Shown piece after piece: positions 1 to 6,896 of a DNA stretch of 9,244 bases. The notes below the pieces were generated by a model. It saw only the letters and a program-made list of their open reading frames with translations, was not told the DNA's origin and made no database searches. How positions within the stretch are numbered: position 1 is the stretch's first letter; each line of letters opens with the position of its first letter. The position numbers and the translations under genes were made by a program. Source of the stretch: Prevotellaceae bacterium (GTDB lineage Bacteria; Bacteroidota; Bacteroidia; Bacteroidales; UBA932); the NCBI GenBank assembly GCA_031259645.1, contig JAIRLC010000153.1:1-9244 (forward strand). Reading direction: 5' to 3'.

Positions 1-2357
1 TAAAAAAAATCATCCTGAGTAACGGTGGCGCCTTGTATTTCGTCGTCGCTGCCGTCGCAGTTGAGGTTGATATTTATGCCCGGGGGCGCTTCAAACACGT
101 CGGTAGGGTGGATGTCTAAGGTGGGATCGGCCAGCACTTTTTGCATGAAAATGCCCCAGATGGGCAGCGCCATGTTGGCGCCGCTGCCTAAGGCAAGGCT
201 CTCGAAATGCACGCTGCGGTCTTCGGCGCCCACCCACACGCCGGCCACCAACTTAGGCACAAGGCCTATAAACCAGCCGTCGGACTGGTTGTTGGATGTC
301 CCTGTTTTCCCGGCCAGCTCGCCCTCAGGGATGTAGCGGCTGCGTAGCCGGTAGGCCGTTCCTTCGTTCACTACGCCCTGTAGCAGGTTAATCATGAGGT
401 ATGCCGTGCGGTCGCTGATGCTTTCTTTCCGGCGCGGCTGGAAGGTCGCCAGCACGTTTCCGTTTTTGTCTTCAATGCGGGTAACATAAAGCGGCTCGGT
501 GTGTATGCCTTTGTTGCCGTAGGTTTGATAGGCGCCCACCATTTCCGACACATACAGGTCGGCCGGGCCGAGGCAGAGCGACACCACCGGGTTCAGGTGA
601 CTTTTGATGCCCAGCTTGTGGCACATGTCCACCATGGCGTTTGGCCCGAGTTGCTTCATCAGGTAAGCCGAAATGTTGTTGCTGCTTTTGGTGAGTCCCC
701 ATTTCAGCGTCACGTTCTTCCCAATCCATTCCGGGCGGTCGGTGCTGGCCGGCGTCCATGACGAGTCGCCCACAATAAAGGTTTGCGACACGTTGAGCGT
801 CCGGTCGCAGGGGGTGAAGCCCTCCTGCAAGGCCAGCGTGTAGAGGAACGGCTTGATGACCGAGCCCACCTGCCGCCGTCCTTGCGACACATTGTCATAT
901 TTGAAATACCGGTAGTTCGGGCCGCCTACGTAGGCGCGCACTTCCCCGCTGTGCACATCCATAGCCATGAATGCGGCGCGCAGCATACTTTTGTAATACA
1001 GGATAGAATCTGTGGGCGTCATTACCGTGTCAATGGCGCCTTTCCGCCAGGAGAACACGGTCATTTTTGTTTTCGTATCGAACGCTTTTTCTATTTCCTT
1101 GTCGGTGGCGCCTGCTTCTTTCATGCGGTAGTAGCGGTCGCTCCAGCGCTTGGACTGGTTCACGATGTAGCCGATTTGCTCCGGCGTCAGGTCGTCGGAA
1201 AACGGCGGGGATTTGCGCGTGCGCACTTCACTGCTGAATAGCGGTTGAATATCGGTGCGCAGGTGTGTGGCCACCGCTTCCTCGGCATACCGCTGCATCT
1301 TGGAATTGATGGTGGTATAAATCTTCAGCCCGTCGCGGTCAATATCGTAATAGCTGCCGTCGGGTTTCGGATTTTTGCGTATCCAGCCTTGCAGCGGATT
1401 TTCCGTCCATTGGTTATAATCGGCGAGGTAATCCCTGCGGTTGACGTATCGTTCTGCGCGGGGCTCGGCCGCATTGAGCGTGCGGCGCAGCATTTCCCTG
1501 AAATACGGCGCCGGGCCGGCATTTTGGTCTTGTTGCATGTAGGAGAGGCGTATCGGCAGCGAAGAAATGGAGTCGCAATATTCCTGCTCGATAAATCCAT
1601 ATTTGCCCATTTGCGCCAACACGTGGTTCCTGCGCCGCGTGGAGCGGTCGGGGTTGCGCACCGGGCTGTAGCGCGACGGCGCATTGATCACGCCCACCAG
1701 CAGGGCGGCTTCCTCGATGTTAAGCTGTGAGGGCAATTTTCCGAAGAACGTAGCCGCCGCCGAACGGATGCCGAAGGCATTACTGCCGTAAGGCACGGTG
1801 TTAAAATACATGGCAATGATTTCTTCTTTCGTATAATTGCGCTCTAATTTTACGGCGGTGATCCACTCTTTCATTTTTGCGATGGTCAGCTTGGGTATCG
1901 AGGAAAGGCTGGCGCGGTTGATGGTCGTATCGCGCGGAAACAGGTTCTTCGCCAGTTGCTGTGAGATGGTGCTTCCCCCGCCCGAACTGCGGTCGCCGCC
2001 GAGAATGGTTTTTACAAGCACCCGCGCGAGGCTGCGAAAATCAATACCCGAATGTTCGAAAAAACGGATATCCTCGGTGGCTATCAGGGCATAAACCAAA
2101 TTCGGCGAAAGCTCTTCATAAGGGGTAAAAGAGCGATTTTCAATGTGAAACGTGCCCAAAAGCATCCCATCGTCCGAAATAATTTCCGTAGCGATATTTG
2201 TTTTCGGATTTTCCAACTCTTCAAAAGAAGGGATAATTCCAAAGTACCCGACCCCACCTAATAGCAAGGTTAAAATGATGAAAGGCAGGGAAATGATTAA
2301 TGCAAAAAAGATGTTAAAACGCCTCCGGCTCTTTATTTTCAGGAGCTTTAATTTCAT
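1..2357 (-). CDS. mrcA: Class A penicillin-binding protein 1A (bifunctional glycosyltransferase/transpeptidase), 3' end cut by window
   Basis: Polymerises lipid II into glycan strands and cross-links the peptides, acting in the periplasm from an inner-membrane anchor. Translating the complement from ATG at 2357 gives 785 codons open to the left edge. Residues about 14-43 form one hydrophobic membrane anchor after a basic N-terminus (MKLKLLKIKSRRR). The GT51 glycosyltransferase domain shows ATEDIRFFEHSGID, with catalytic Glu95, then GGSTISQQLAKNLF. The transpeptidase domain has all three motifs: SVIK with nucleophile Ser499 and Lys502, SSN at 558-560, and KTGT at 684-687. All key residues are intact, so the enzyme should be active. 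The last readable residues are DDFF, and the next two bases (TA) would begin either a stop or Tyr, so the gene probably ends at or near the edge. It is transcribed divergently from topA. The symbol follows the PBP1A/MrcA family; ponA or pbp1A would be equally valid. Confidence 0.95.
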   Translation of the reverse strand, partial: MKLKLLKIKSRRRFNIFFALIISLPFIILTLLLGGVGYFGIIPSFEELENPKTNIATEIISDDGMLLGTFHIENRSFTPYEELSPNLVYALIATEDIRFFEHSGIDFRSLARVLVKTILGGDRSSGGGSTISQQLAKNLFPRDTTINRASLSSIPKLTIAKMKEWITAVKLERNYTKEEIIAMYFNTVPYGSNAFGIRSAAATFFGKLPSQLNIEEAALLVGVINAPSRYSPVRNPDRSTRRRNHVLAQMGKYGFIEQEYCDSISSLPIRLSYMQQDQNAGPAPYFREMLRRTLNAAEPRAERYVNRRDYLADYNQWTENPLQGWIRKNPKPDGSYYDIDRDGLKIYTTINSKMQRYAEEAVATHLRTDIQPLFSSEVRTRKSPPFSDDLTPEQIGYIVNQSKRWSDRYYRMKEAGATDKEIEKAFDTKTKMTVFSWRKGAIDTVMTPTDSILYYKSMLRAAFMAMDVHSGEVRAYVGGPNYRYFKYDNVSQGRRQVGSVIKPFLYTLALQEGFTPCDRTLNVSQTFIVGDSSWTPASTDRPEWIGKNVTLKWGLTKSSNNISAYLMKQLGPNAMVDMCHKLGIKSHLNPVVSLCLGPADLYVSEMVGAYQTYGNKGIHTEPLYVTRIEDKNGNVLATFQPRRKESISDRTAYLMINLLQGVVNEGTAYRLRSRYIPEGELAGKTGTSNNQSDGWFIGLVPKLVAGVWVGAEDRSVHFESLALGSGANMALPIWGIFMQKVLADPTLDIHPTDVFEAPPGININLNCDGSDDEIQGATVTQDDFF

Positions 2358-2379
2358 ATAAAATGGTACTTAAAAAATG

Positions 2380-2387
2380 CAAAATAA
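2380..2387 (-). promoter_or_regulatory. Candidate -7 element for the penicillin-binding protein gene
   Basis: Read on the minus strand this is TTATTTTG, a one-mismatch version of the Bacteroidota -7 consensus TAnnTTTG. It lies 22 bases upstream of the ATG at 2357, giving a short leader. I see no clear TTTG -33 element at the usual distance. It falls inside one arm of the inverted repeat shared with topA, and the following bases (CATTTTTTA) are the same in both promoters, which strengthens the call. Confidence 0.4.
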
Positions 2388-2396
2388 CAAAAAAAA

Positions 2397-2429
2397 TTTG
2401 GATTATACCTTATTTTATGACTTACTTTG
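2397..2429 (+). promoter_or_regulatory. Candidate topA promoter
   Basis: A -33-like TTTG at 2397-2400 is followed after 21 bases by TTACTTTG at 2422-2429, one mismatch from the Bacteroidota -7 consensus TAnnTTTG. Transcription would start near 2435, giving a leader of about 25 bases before the ATG at 2460. The 102-base gap 2358-2459 contains only this promoter, the opposing one and the inverted repeat. No hairpin terminator is seen. Confidence 0.5.
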
Positions 2430-2459
2430 CATTTTTTATTTACGAATAAGTTCAAGATT

Positions 2460-4844
2460 ATGCAAGAAAATTTGGTTATTGTAGAATCTCCCGCGAAAGC
2501 GAAAACAATAGAGAAGTTTTTAGGAAAAGATTTTCAGGTCAAATCGAGCTACGGGCACATCCGCGATTTGTCGAAAAAGCAAGGATTAGGTATCGACATT
2601 GAGAACAATTTTAGCCCTGATTACCAGATAGCCGATGATAAGGTGAAAGTTGTGGAAGAATTGCGGAAACTTGCCAAAAAATCAGATACGGTGTGGCTGG
2701 CGTCCGATGAAGACCGCGAGGGAGAGGCCATTGCCTGGCACTTGCAAGAAGTGCTCCACCTCGACCCGAAGAAAACGAAGCGTATCGTCTTCCACGAGAT
2801 CACCAAAAATGCGATTATGGAGGCGGTGGAAAATCCGAGAACGGTAGATCTGAACCTGGTGAATGCCCAGCAGGCGCGGCGGGTGCTCGACCGCTTAGTG
2901 GGTTTTGAAGTGTCGCCTATCCTGTGGAAGAAGGTAAAGCCGGCCTTGTCGGCGGGGCGCGTGCAGTCGGTGGCGGTGCGCCTCATTGTGGAGCGCGAGC
3001 GGGAGGTGATGGCGTTTAACGCCACCTCGTCTTACCGCGTGAATGCCTTGTTTGTGCCGGCCGGCGGAGGAAAGGAATTTACGCTGAAAGCCGATTTAAA
3101 CGAACGGTTTGCCACGGAAAAACAGGCGCAAGCCTTTTTGGAAAAATGTGTGGCGGCCGATTTCGTCATACAGTCCATAGAAAAGAAACCCGCGAAAAAA
3201 TCGCCGGCGCCGCCGTTCACTACCTCTACGTTGCAACAGGAAGCTTCGCGCCGTTTCGGTTTTTCGGTAAGCCAAACCATGAGTGTGGCGCAACGCTTGT
3301 ATGAAGCGGGGTTAATCACCTACATGCGTACCGACTCTACCAACCTCTCGAAATTGGCGTTGGGCGCGGCGCACAAAACGATTGAAGAAACCTTCGGCGC
3401 CGAATATTGCAAAACGCGCCAGTATGCCACCAAATCAAAAGGTGCACAGGAAGCGCACGAGGCCATCCGCCCCACCTACACGGAAAATACCGGCATTGAC
3501 GGCACGGCGCAGGAGAAAAAACTCTACGACCTGATCTGGAAGCGCACCATTGCCTCGCAAATGGCCGACGCACAACTCGAAAAAACAACGGTGAACATTC
3601 ACATATCTACGGCGCCGCAAGTGTTTCAAGCCACCGGTGAAGTAATCCTGTTTGATGGATTTCTCAAGGTGTACATGGAAACTTCCGATGAGGATAATGA
3701 AGAAAGGACGGATAGCGGTTTGCTGCCTCCGTTGAAAGAAAAACAATTGTTGCAGGCAAAAGAAATTACGGCTACCGAGCGCTTCACACAACGTCCGCCA
3801 CGCTACACCGAAGCCAGCCTCGTGAAGAAATTGGAAGAATTGGGCATTGGCCGTCCGTCCACGTATGCGCCTACCATTTCCACCATCATCCAGCGCGGCT
3901 ATGTGATGAAAGAAGACCGGCCGGGCGTTGAGCGCAACTACACACAACTCAAGCTGGCCAAAGGCAGCATCGGGAAAAAAATACTGGCCGAAATTACCGG
4001 CGCCGAAAAGTCAAAATTATTTCCCAGCGACATCGGTATGCTGGTAACCGACTTTCTGGTGGAACACTTTAAGGATATTCTCGACTACGGTTTTACCGCT
4101 AAAGTGGAAGAGGGGTTTGACGAAATTGCCGAAGGAAAATTGGTGTGGAACAACATGCTGAAACAGTTCTACAAACCATTTCATAAAGTAGTGGAAAACA
4201 CCTTGGAAGTGTCGCGCCCCACTAATGCGGAGCGCATTTTGGGCGTTGACCCGAAAACCGGTAAACAAGTGTCGGTGCGCATTGGCCGTTTCGGTCCGGT
4301 AGCCCAGCTTGGTGAGGCGGATGACGAAAAGAAACAATTTGCAAGCCTCCAAAAAGGCCAGTTGATAGCGTCCATCACGTTGGAAGAAGCCTTGAAATTA
4401 TTCGAATTGCCGCGCTATGTGGGTCAATATGAAGAGGAAGAAGTGGTGGCGTCGGTAGGCCGTTTCGGCCCATACATCCGTCATGGCAAAGTTTTTGTGT
4501 CGTTAAAAAAAGACGACAGCCCGTACACGGTAGAACTCGACCGCGCCATTGAATTGATAGAAGAAAAACGAAAAAAAGAACGCGAGAAAGTAATCCGGAT
4601 TTTTGAAAAAGACGACATACAGGTGCTGAACGGTCGTTTTGGCCCTTACCTCGCACATGCCGGAGCAAACTACCGCATCCCGAAGGGCGCCGACCCGGCC
4701 ACGCTGACGGTAGAAGGATGTAAGGAAATTATTGCGGCACAGCAAACCAAGCAGGCCGCCGAAGGAAAACCCAAAGCAAAAGCGAAAACCGCAGCAACAG
4801 CGGGAACGGCAACAAAAAAAGCAACGAGGAAAAAAAGTAAATAA
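2460..4844 (+). CDS. topA: DNA topoisomerase I (type IA)
   Basis: Relaxes negatively supercoiled DNA by cutting one strand and passing the other through the break. The protein is 794 residues from ATG 2460. A reading from TTG 2427 adds 11 residues, but that TTG lies inside the -7 promoter element, and the protein from 2460 starts as the family does (MQENLVIVESPAKAKTIEKF). The Toprim domain has Glu9 in VIVESPAKA and the acidic Asp83-Glu84-Asp85 in SDEDREGEAIAWH. The nucleophile is Tyr288 in LITYMRTDST. The region around TEASLVKKLEELGIGRPSTY is also typical. The C-terminus lacks the four-cysteine zinc ribbons of E. coli TopA. It has three GRFGP repeats at residues 609, 667 and 725, exactly 58 apart, then a Lys/Ala-rich tail of about 35 residues that probably binds DNA. 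The next gene begins 3 bases after the stop, so the two are likely co-transcribed. Confidence 0.98.
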   Translation: MQENLVIVESPAKAKTIEKFLGKDFQVKSSYGHIRDLSKKQGLGIDIENNFSPDYQIADDKVKVVEELRKLAKKSDTVWLASDEDREGEAIAWHLQEVLHLDPKKTKRIVFHEITKNAIMEAVENPRTVDLNLVNAQQARRVLDRLVGFEVSPILWKKVKPALSAGRVQSVAVRLIVEREREVMAFNATSSYRVNALFVPAGGGKEFTLKADLNERFATEKQAQAFLEKCVAADFVIQSIEKKPAKKSPAPPFTTSTLQQEASRRFGFSVSQTMSVAQRLYEAGLITYMRTDSTNLSKLALGAAHKTIEETFGAEYCKTRQYATKSKGAQEAHEAIRPTYTENTGIDGTAQEKKLYDLIWKRTIASQMADAQLEKTTVNIHISTAPQVFQATGEVILFDGFLKVYMETSDEDNEERTDSGLLPPLKEKQLLQAKEITATERFTQRPPRYTEASLVKKLEELGIGRPSTYAPTISTIIQRGYVMKEDRPGVERNYTQLKLAKGSIGKKILAEITGAEKSKLFPSDIGMLVTDFLVEHFKDILDYGFTAKVEEGFDEIAEGKLVWNNMLKQFYKPFHKVVENTLEVSRPTNAERILGVDPKTGKQVSVRIGRFGPVAQLGEADDEKKQFASLQKGQLIASITLEEALKLFELPRYVGQYEEEEVVASVGRFGPYIRHGKVFVSLKKDDSPYTVELDRAIELIEEKRKKEREKVIRIFEKDDIQVLNGRFGPYLAHAGANYRIPKGADPATLTVEGCKEIIAAQQTKQAAEGKPKAKAKTAATAGTATKKATRKKSK

Positions 4845-4847
4845 ATT

Positions 4848-5864
4848 TTGAGGAATAATTTTGCGAAGGCTTTATCTACCGCACAGTTAGCCATTATCAA
4901 CACGGGCGACCGTGCGGTATACCGGGCATTTAAACGTTTACACGCGCATCAGGCGCAAGCTGTGGCTTACGCCTCGTGCAGTGCATCAAACCTTGCGGAG
5001 ATGTTGGCGTTGTGTGTCCGTAGCGAGGTATTTGCGGTGGTGCTGGGCGCCGTGCCGGACAATATATTTACGACCCCTTCGTCGGTGGCGGTAATTGCGC
5101 CGTCTGTTTCTTTCGAGGTATCGTATTTGCGTCGTCTTTTGCGGCCTTCCGCACAACGTCCCATGGCAATGCCTTGTACGCCGGCGCCTTTTGGCGCGCC
5201 TTGCGTACCGGAACCCGTACAACCCGTGTGGCTAACTGATTTTTCGGCATTGGCGTTCCAAACATACCTCACGCCGGCAGCGGTATTGGAAGAATTGAAC
5301 AACTGCTATTTTGAAACATTGCGCCTCGGCGCTTTCCGCAGCAACCCGGCGGAGGCAGAGCCTGTACTGCGCGACGCCGACTACGTGTGGTTTGACCTCA
5401 GCGCCGTGAGGGCTTCCGATGCGCCTGCCACCACGCATCCCGGTCCTAATGGGCTGTATGCGGAGGAGGCTTGTCAATTGGGGCATTACATAGGATTGTC
5501 AAACCGCGCCAAAGCGCTTTTTCTTTTTGGGTATAAACCTTACCTTTTTGCCTCCTCGCGTACGGCGCAACTTGCAGGCCAACTCCTTTGGCATGTAGCC
5601 GAAGCGGCGGCCGTCCGGGTTTATGAAAAAATCGAGGCAGGCATTGCCGGCCGGCCCGAATTTAAAGAAATTATAGTAGATATGGGGCAACAAGGCCAGG
5701 CCTTACATTTTGTGAATAGTTTGACCACCCGGCGCTGGTGGATGAAAGTGCCTGCAAAGGCTTCCGCACAATGGATTTCGTGCTTGCCAACCGACTATGA
5801 TACAGCTTGTCGGGGCGAGGTCCCGCTACGCTGGCTGTGGTATTACCAAAAAATGAATTACTAA
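4848..5864 (+). CDS. Arginase/formimidoylglutamase-family protein, probably non-catalytic
   Basis: Ureohydrolase-family enzymes use two manganese ions held by conserved His and Asp residues. The C-terminal half resembles the arginase-like proteins often annotated as formimidoylglutamase in Bacteroidota: YFETLRLGAFRSN, VLRDADYVWFDLSAVRASDAP (about 173-193), GPNGLYAEEACQLGHYIGLS and a tail with RRWWMKVP and DYDTACRGEVPLRW. The signature Asp-x-Asp is reduced to Asp183-Leu-Ser185, and neither the GGxHD nor the DAHxD metal motif is visible, so hydrolase activity is doubtful. From memory, relatives are some tens of residues longer at the N-terminus, which is hard to align here. The start is uncertain: TTG 4848 gives 338 residues, there is no in-frame ATG until residue 52, and a TAnnTTTG sequence lies at 4856-4863. 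The gene follows topA by 3 bases and precedes the T9SS operon. I have seen this neighbourhood in other Bacteroidota, but the function is unknown. Confidence 0.75.
   Translation: MRNNFAKALSTAQLAIINTGDRAVYRAFKRLHAHQAQAVAYASCSASNLAEMLALCVRSEVFAVVLGAVPDNIFTTPSSVAVIAPSVSFEVSYLRRLLRPSAQRPMAMPCTPAPFGAPCVPEPVQPVWLTDFSALAFQTYLTPAAVLEELNNCYFETLRLGAFRSNPAEAEPVLRDADYVWFDLSAVRASDAPATTHPGPNGLYAEEACQLGHYIGLSNRAKALFLFGYKPYLFASSRTAQLAGQLLWHVAEAAAVRVYEKIEAGIAGRPEFKEIIVDMGQQGQALHFVNSLTTRRWWMKVPAKASAQWISCLPTDYDTACRGEVPLRWLWYYQKMNY
4856..4863 (+). promoter_or_regulatory. Possible -7 element at the start of the arginase-like gene
   Basis: TAATTTTG matches TAnnTTTG exactly but lies just inside the longest reading of the arginase-like gene. 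No -33 TTG is seen at the right distance, so this may be chance in AT-rich DNA. If it is real, transcription starts near 4870 and translation must begin downstream of TTG 4848. Confidence 0.2.
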
Positions 5865-5902
5865 AAATGCAATAAAAATTATATATTGTCTGATTATTTT
5901 TT

Positions 5903-5910
5903 TAACTTTG
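5903..5910 (+). promoter_or_regulatory. Candidate -7 element of the T9SS operon promoter
   Basis: TAACTTTG is an exact match to the Bacteroidota -7 consensus TAnnTTTG. It sits in the 74-base AT-rich gap between the arginase-like gene and the porP-like gene, 28 bases before ATG 5939. Start of transcription is expected near 5917. The nearest upstream TTG (5886-5888) is only 14 bases away, shorter than the usual spacing, so the -33 half is not supported. The position fits a promoter driving porP-gldK-gldL-gldM. No hairpin terminator is visible in the gap. Confidence 0.5.
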
Positions 5911-5938
5911 TGAGTTATTAGCAGAGAAAAAACCATAG

Positions 5939-6877
5939 ATGGCTGTATTAAAAAGAGCATTGTGGGCGGTAAGTATACTGTTGTGTTTCAATGCAAGGGC
6001 TCAACAAGACCCACAGTTTAGCTTGGGTTTCCTCAACGGTGCGTATACTAATCCGGGGGAATTAGGCAATACAGCAGAAGGGTTGTTCTGTGCTACAATG
6101 GCCAACAGGCTGGAGCTGACAAATTTCGACGGGGCGCCCGTAGTTAATGTGCTCAACCTGCATGGACCTGTGACGTTGTTTGGTATATCGAGTGGAGTAG
6201 GCATTACGTTGTATAGTGATGTGGCAGGCGCCTTGCGTGCGCCGGGTTTTAGTCTGGCTTATGCATATCGCAGGCCGCTGTACAAAGGTACCTTGGGTAT
6301 AGGCGTAGATTTGGGCATGCTCAGCAGTTGGTACGCCACAAACAGTTGGCGTTTGCCCGACGGTGGTTCATCTGATAACGCTACGCCCACACGTGAAGAA
6401 GCAGCCTTAAGTTTTGATATGAACATGGGCGTAGCGTATCACAGCGACACCTGGTTTGGCGGAATAGCATGTAAACATCTTACCGCACCAAGTTTGGGTA
6501 CCGAGCGCATCACCCAATATAGGCAAACGTTCTACCTGCATGCCGGCTATCACTATCCTTTCGTCGATAGCCAATGGTCCGTAATGCCGATGTTTAGACT
6601 GGCTACGGATTTTGCGCAAACCAGTTGGCGGATAGATGCGGTGGCGCGGTATGGGACAAGGTATTTGCTGGGCTTGGGTTTCCGCTGGGGACAAGCGGTA
6701 ACCGGCATGTTGGGGATGGACATTGTTAACGGAGTGAAAGTGGTGTATGCGTATGATTTTCTCATTACGGCCCTGAACCGTTTTAGCGGCGGATGCCATG
6801 AACTTACAATTAGTTATTCATTCTCCTTAACGGTACCCAGAGGTACGCAACGATATAAGAGTATTAGGTATTTATAA
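5939..6877 (+). CDS. porP: PorP/SprF-family type IX secretion system outer-membrane protein
   Basis: An outer-membrane beta-barrel component of T9SS, which exports proteins with conserved C-terminal signals. The protein is 312 residues. A signal peptide has a basic start, a hydrophobic stretch and probable cleavage after Ala21 (NARA|QQDPQ). The mature start QQDPQFSLGFLNGAYTNPGE is the family signature (usually QDPQFSQYMFNPLYINPA). FDGAPVVNVLNLHGPV, at about residues 61-76, matches the usual FDGAPxTQTLSxHGP stretch. The rest alternates polar and aromatic residues as barrel strands do (YAYRRPLYKGTLGIGVDLGM, WRIDAVARYGTRYLLGLGF) and ends near GGCHELTISYSFSL. There is no extra C-terminal domain such as the OmpA-like one in PorE. 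gldK starts 19 bases after the stop, giving the porP-K-L-M order known from Porphyromonas gingivalis. The symbol is assigned from this context, since porP and sprF are paralogues. Confidence 0.88.
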   Translation: MAVLKRALWAVSILLCFNARAQQDPQFSLGFLNGAYTNPGELGNTAEGLFCATMANRLELTNFDGAPVVNVLNLHGPVTLFGISSGVGITLYSDVAGALRAPGFSLAYAYRRPLYKGTLGIGVDLGMLSSWYATNSWRLPDGGSSDNATPTREEAALSFDMNMGVAYHSDTWFGGIACKHLTAPSLGTERITQYRQTFYLHAGYHYPFVDSQWSVMPMFRLATDFAQTSWRIDAVARYGTRYLLGLGFRWGQAVTGMLGMDIVNGVKVVYAYDFLITALNRFSGGCHELTISYSFSLTVPRGTQRYKSIRYL

Positions 6878-6896
6878 TAGATAGAAAGTATAAATT

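Larger units (their letters stand above)
2371..2438. repeat. Imperfect 17-bp inverted repeat in the divergent promoter region
   Basis: The left arm, 2371-2387, reads TAAAAAATGCAAAATAA. The right arm, 2422-2438, reads TTACTTTGCATTTTTTA, whose reverse complement differs at one base. A 34-base AT-rich spacer separates the arms. Each arm contains the candidate -7 element of the gene it points toward plus the probable start of its transcript. The match stops sharply at both ends. It may reflect two promoters with the same initiation sequence or an operator shared by both genes. The sequence does not decide between these. Confidence 0.6.

Noticed and set aside
783..1730. Long plus-strand open frames (783-1241, 1245-1730, also 25-336, 501-761, 1837-2094)
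   Set aside because: They lie opposite the penicillin-binding protein, whose minus-strand frame is open across the region and carries every catalytic motif. Their translations resemble no family.
2427..2459. Upstream TTG start for topA
   Set aside because: The TTG is inside the -7-like TTACTTTG, and ATG 2460 gives the usual TopA N-terminus with Glu9 in the normal place.
3435..3947. 170-residue minus-strand frame inside topA
   Set aside because: Antisense shadow of a well-conserved gene, with low-complexity Phe/Leu/Arg composition and no recognisable domain.
4803..4840. Possible frameshift in the A-rich end of topA
   Set aside because: The A runs encode a continuous Lys-rich tail, common at TopA C-termini, and the frame ends cleanly at TAA 4842-4844.
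4900..5500. Overlapping minus-strand frames in the arginase-like gene
   Set aside because: Several Arg-rich antisense frames overlap here, but none has a recognisable domain, while the plus frame matches the arginase-like family in its C-terminal half.
5865..5938. Small gene or terminator in the gap before porP
   Set aside because: No open frame of useful size and no GC-rich hairpin with a T run. Only the -7 element stands out.
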